Source: Streptomyces luteolifulvus
GTDB lineage: Bacteria > Actinomycetota > Actinomycetes > Streptomycetales > Streptomycetaceae
Length of the DNA: 64,000 bases
NCBI RefSeq assembly: GCF_008806595.1
Contig: NZ_VZRB01000002.1
Coordinates: 124,001 to 188,000, forward strand
Direction: 5' to 3'
The notes under the pieces: model-generated
Seen by the model: the letters and a program-made list of their open reading frames with translations, nothing else
Database searches by the model: none
Told to the model about the DNA's origin: nothing
In this document: positions 63,698-64,000 of the stretch, in pieces
Layout: each line of letters opens with the position of its first letter
Numbering within the stretch: the stretch's first letter is position 1
Position numbers and translations under genes: made by a program

Positions 63698-64000
63698 TCA
63701 GATCTCCGCCGAGGCTCCCGGTGTCAGCCGCAGGTGTTCCGTGCCGCCCAGCGCGCCGATCTGGTTGTCGTAGATCGGGCGGGCGAGGTCGGTCAGCAGG
63801 GCGTCGTGGATGTCGTAGGCGCGCTGGGGCCCGACCTCGCGGACGTAGTCGATGACCTCGGAGATCTTGTTCCACGGGGCCATCACCGGGAGCATCAGCG
63901 TCTCGACGGCGTGGTCGGGGACCGTGAGCGCGTCGCCGGGGTGGAAGAGGCGTCCGCCGTCGACGAGGTAGCCGACGTTGGTGATCCGCGGGATGTCCGG
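63698..64000 (-). CDS. MBL-fold metallo-hydrolase (UlaG-like), N-terminus beyond the window
   Basis: The last 100 residues of a protein entering from the right edge. ITNVGYLVDGGRLFHPGDAL with the Asp of HPGD, then LMLPVMAPWNKISEVIDYVR, matches the C-terminal part of metallo-beta-lactamase-fold hydrolases of the L-ascorbate-6-phosphate-lactonase-like group. The N-terminal HxHxDH motif is out of sight. It ends 43 bases before xthA, in the same direction, so the two may be co-transcribed. Confidence 0.85.
   Translation of the reverse strand, partial: PDIPRITNVGYLVDGGRLFHPGDALTVPDHAVETLMLPVMAPWNKISEVIDYVREVGPQRAYDIHDALLTDLARPIYDNQIGALGGTEHLRLTPGASAEI

Overview
The window is high-GC actinobacterial chromosome, almost certainly from a Streptomyces. 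Most third codon positions are G or C, start codons include many GTGs, ribosome sites are GGAGG-like, and the gene order around the ethylmalonyl-CoA operon (3-hydroxyacyl-CoA dehydrogenase, TetR, ccr, ecm, mcl, mch, msd, psd, pssA) matches the conserved Streptomyces locus known from S. coelicolor. I see no rRNA or tRNA genes, intact insertion sequences, phage genes or CRISPR array. It reads as an ordinary chromosomal arm or core segment with a few decayed genes and short tandem repeats.

Region 1 (1-9.3 kb) holds a truncated PAS-GAF-SpoIIE phosphatase, a DHA2-type MFS exporter with three C-terminal carboxypeptidase-regulatory-like domains, an SRPBCC protein, a radical SAM protein of the Rv2578c type behind a textbook LexA box, a secreted S33 peptidase, a RidA protein and a HEAT-repeat protein. 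Region 2 (9.4-20.7 kb) is a double 3-hydroxyacyl-CoA dehydrogenase, a TetR regulator and the ethylmalonyl-CoA operon (ccr-ecm-mcl-mch-msd), followed by phosphatidylserine decarboxylase and synthase; a strong bidirectional hairpin ends it.

Region 3 (20.8-38.9 kb) is mixed housekeeping and accessory DNA. It holds glycerate kinase, an ADP-ribosylglycohydrolase, a NUDIX hydrolase, a Sir2 deacylase and a macro-domain protein, all acting on NAD or ADP-ribose chemistry or likely to. It also has the adaptive-response pair ada-alkA and ogt, a His-rich secreted protein behind a CsoR-type copper operator, a beta-lactamase-fold esterase, an FAD oxidoreductase, an inositol-phosphatase-like enzyme, a gamma-glutamyltransferase-like enzyme and the remains of a 3-hydroxyisobutyrate-dehydrogenase-like gene.

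Region 4 (38.9-48 kb) is a seven-gene minus-strand catabolic cluster: second C-N hydrolase, class III aminotransferase, PucR regulator, C-N hydrolase, dihydropyrimidinase, F420-type luciferase-like oxidoreductase and NCS1 permease. Together these could take up a pyrimidine or hydantoin and turn it into beta-alanine and malonic semialdehyde. No classical dihydropyrimidine dehydrogenase is present, and the flavin/F420 enzyme sits where that step would be.

Region 5 (48-64 kb) starts with a repeat-rich non-coding stretch. Then come a repeat-containing disordered protein, a divergent XRE/methionine aminopeptidase pair with a shared palindromic and apparently leaderless promoter, a frameshifted GNAT remnant, a ClpC-type unfoldase, a secreted gamma-glutamyltransferase, a CocE/NonD hydrolase, an orphan amino-acid ABC ATPase, a secreted GDSL hydrolase, exonuclease III and a truncated metallo-beta-lactamase-fold protein.
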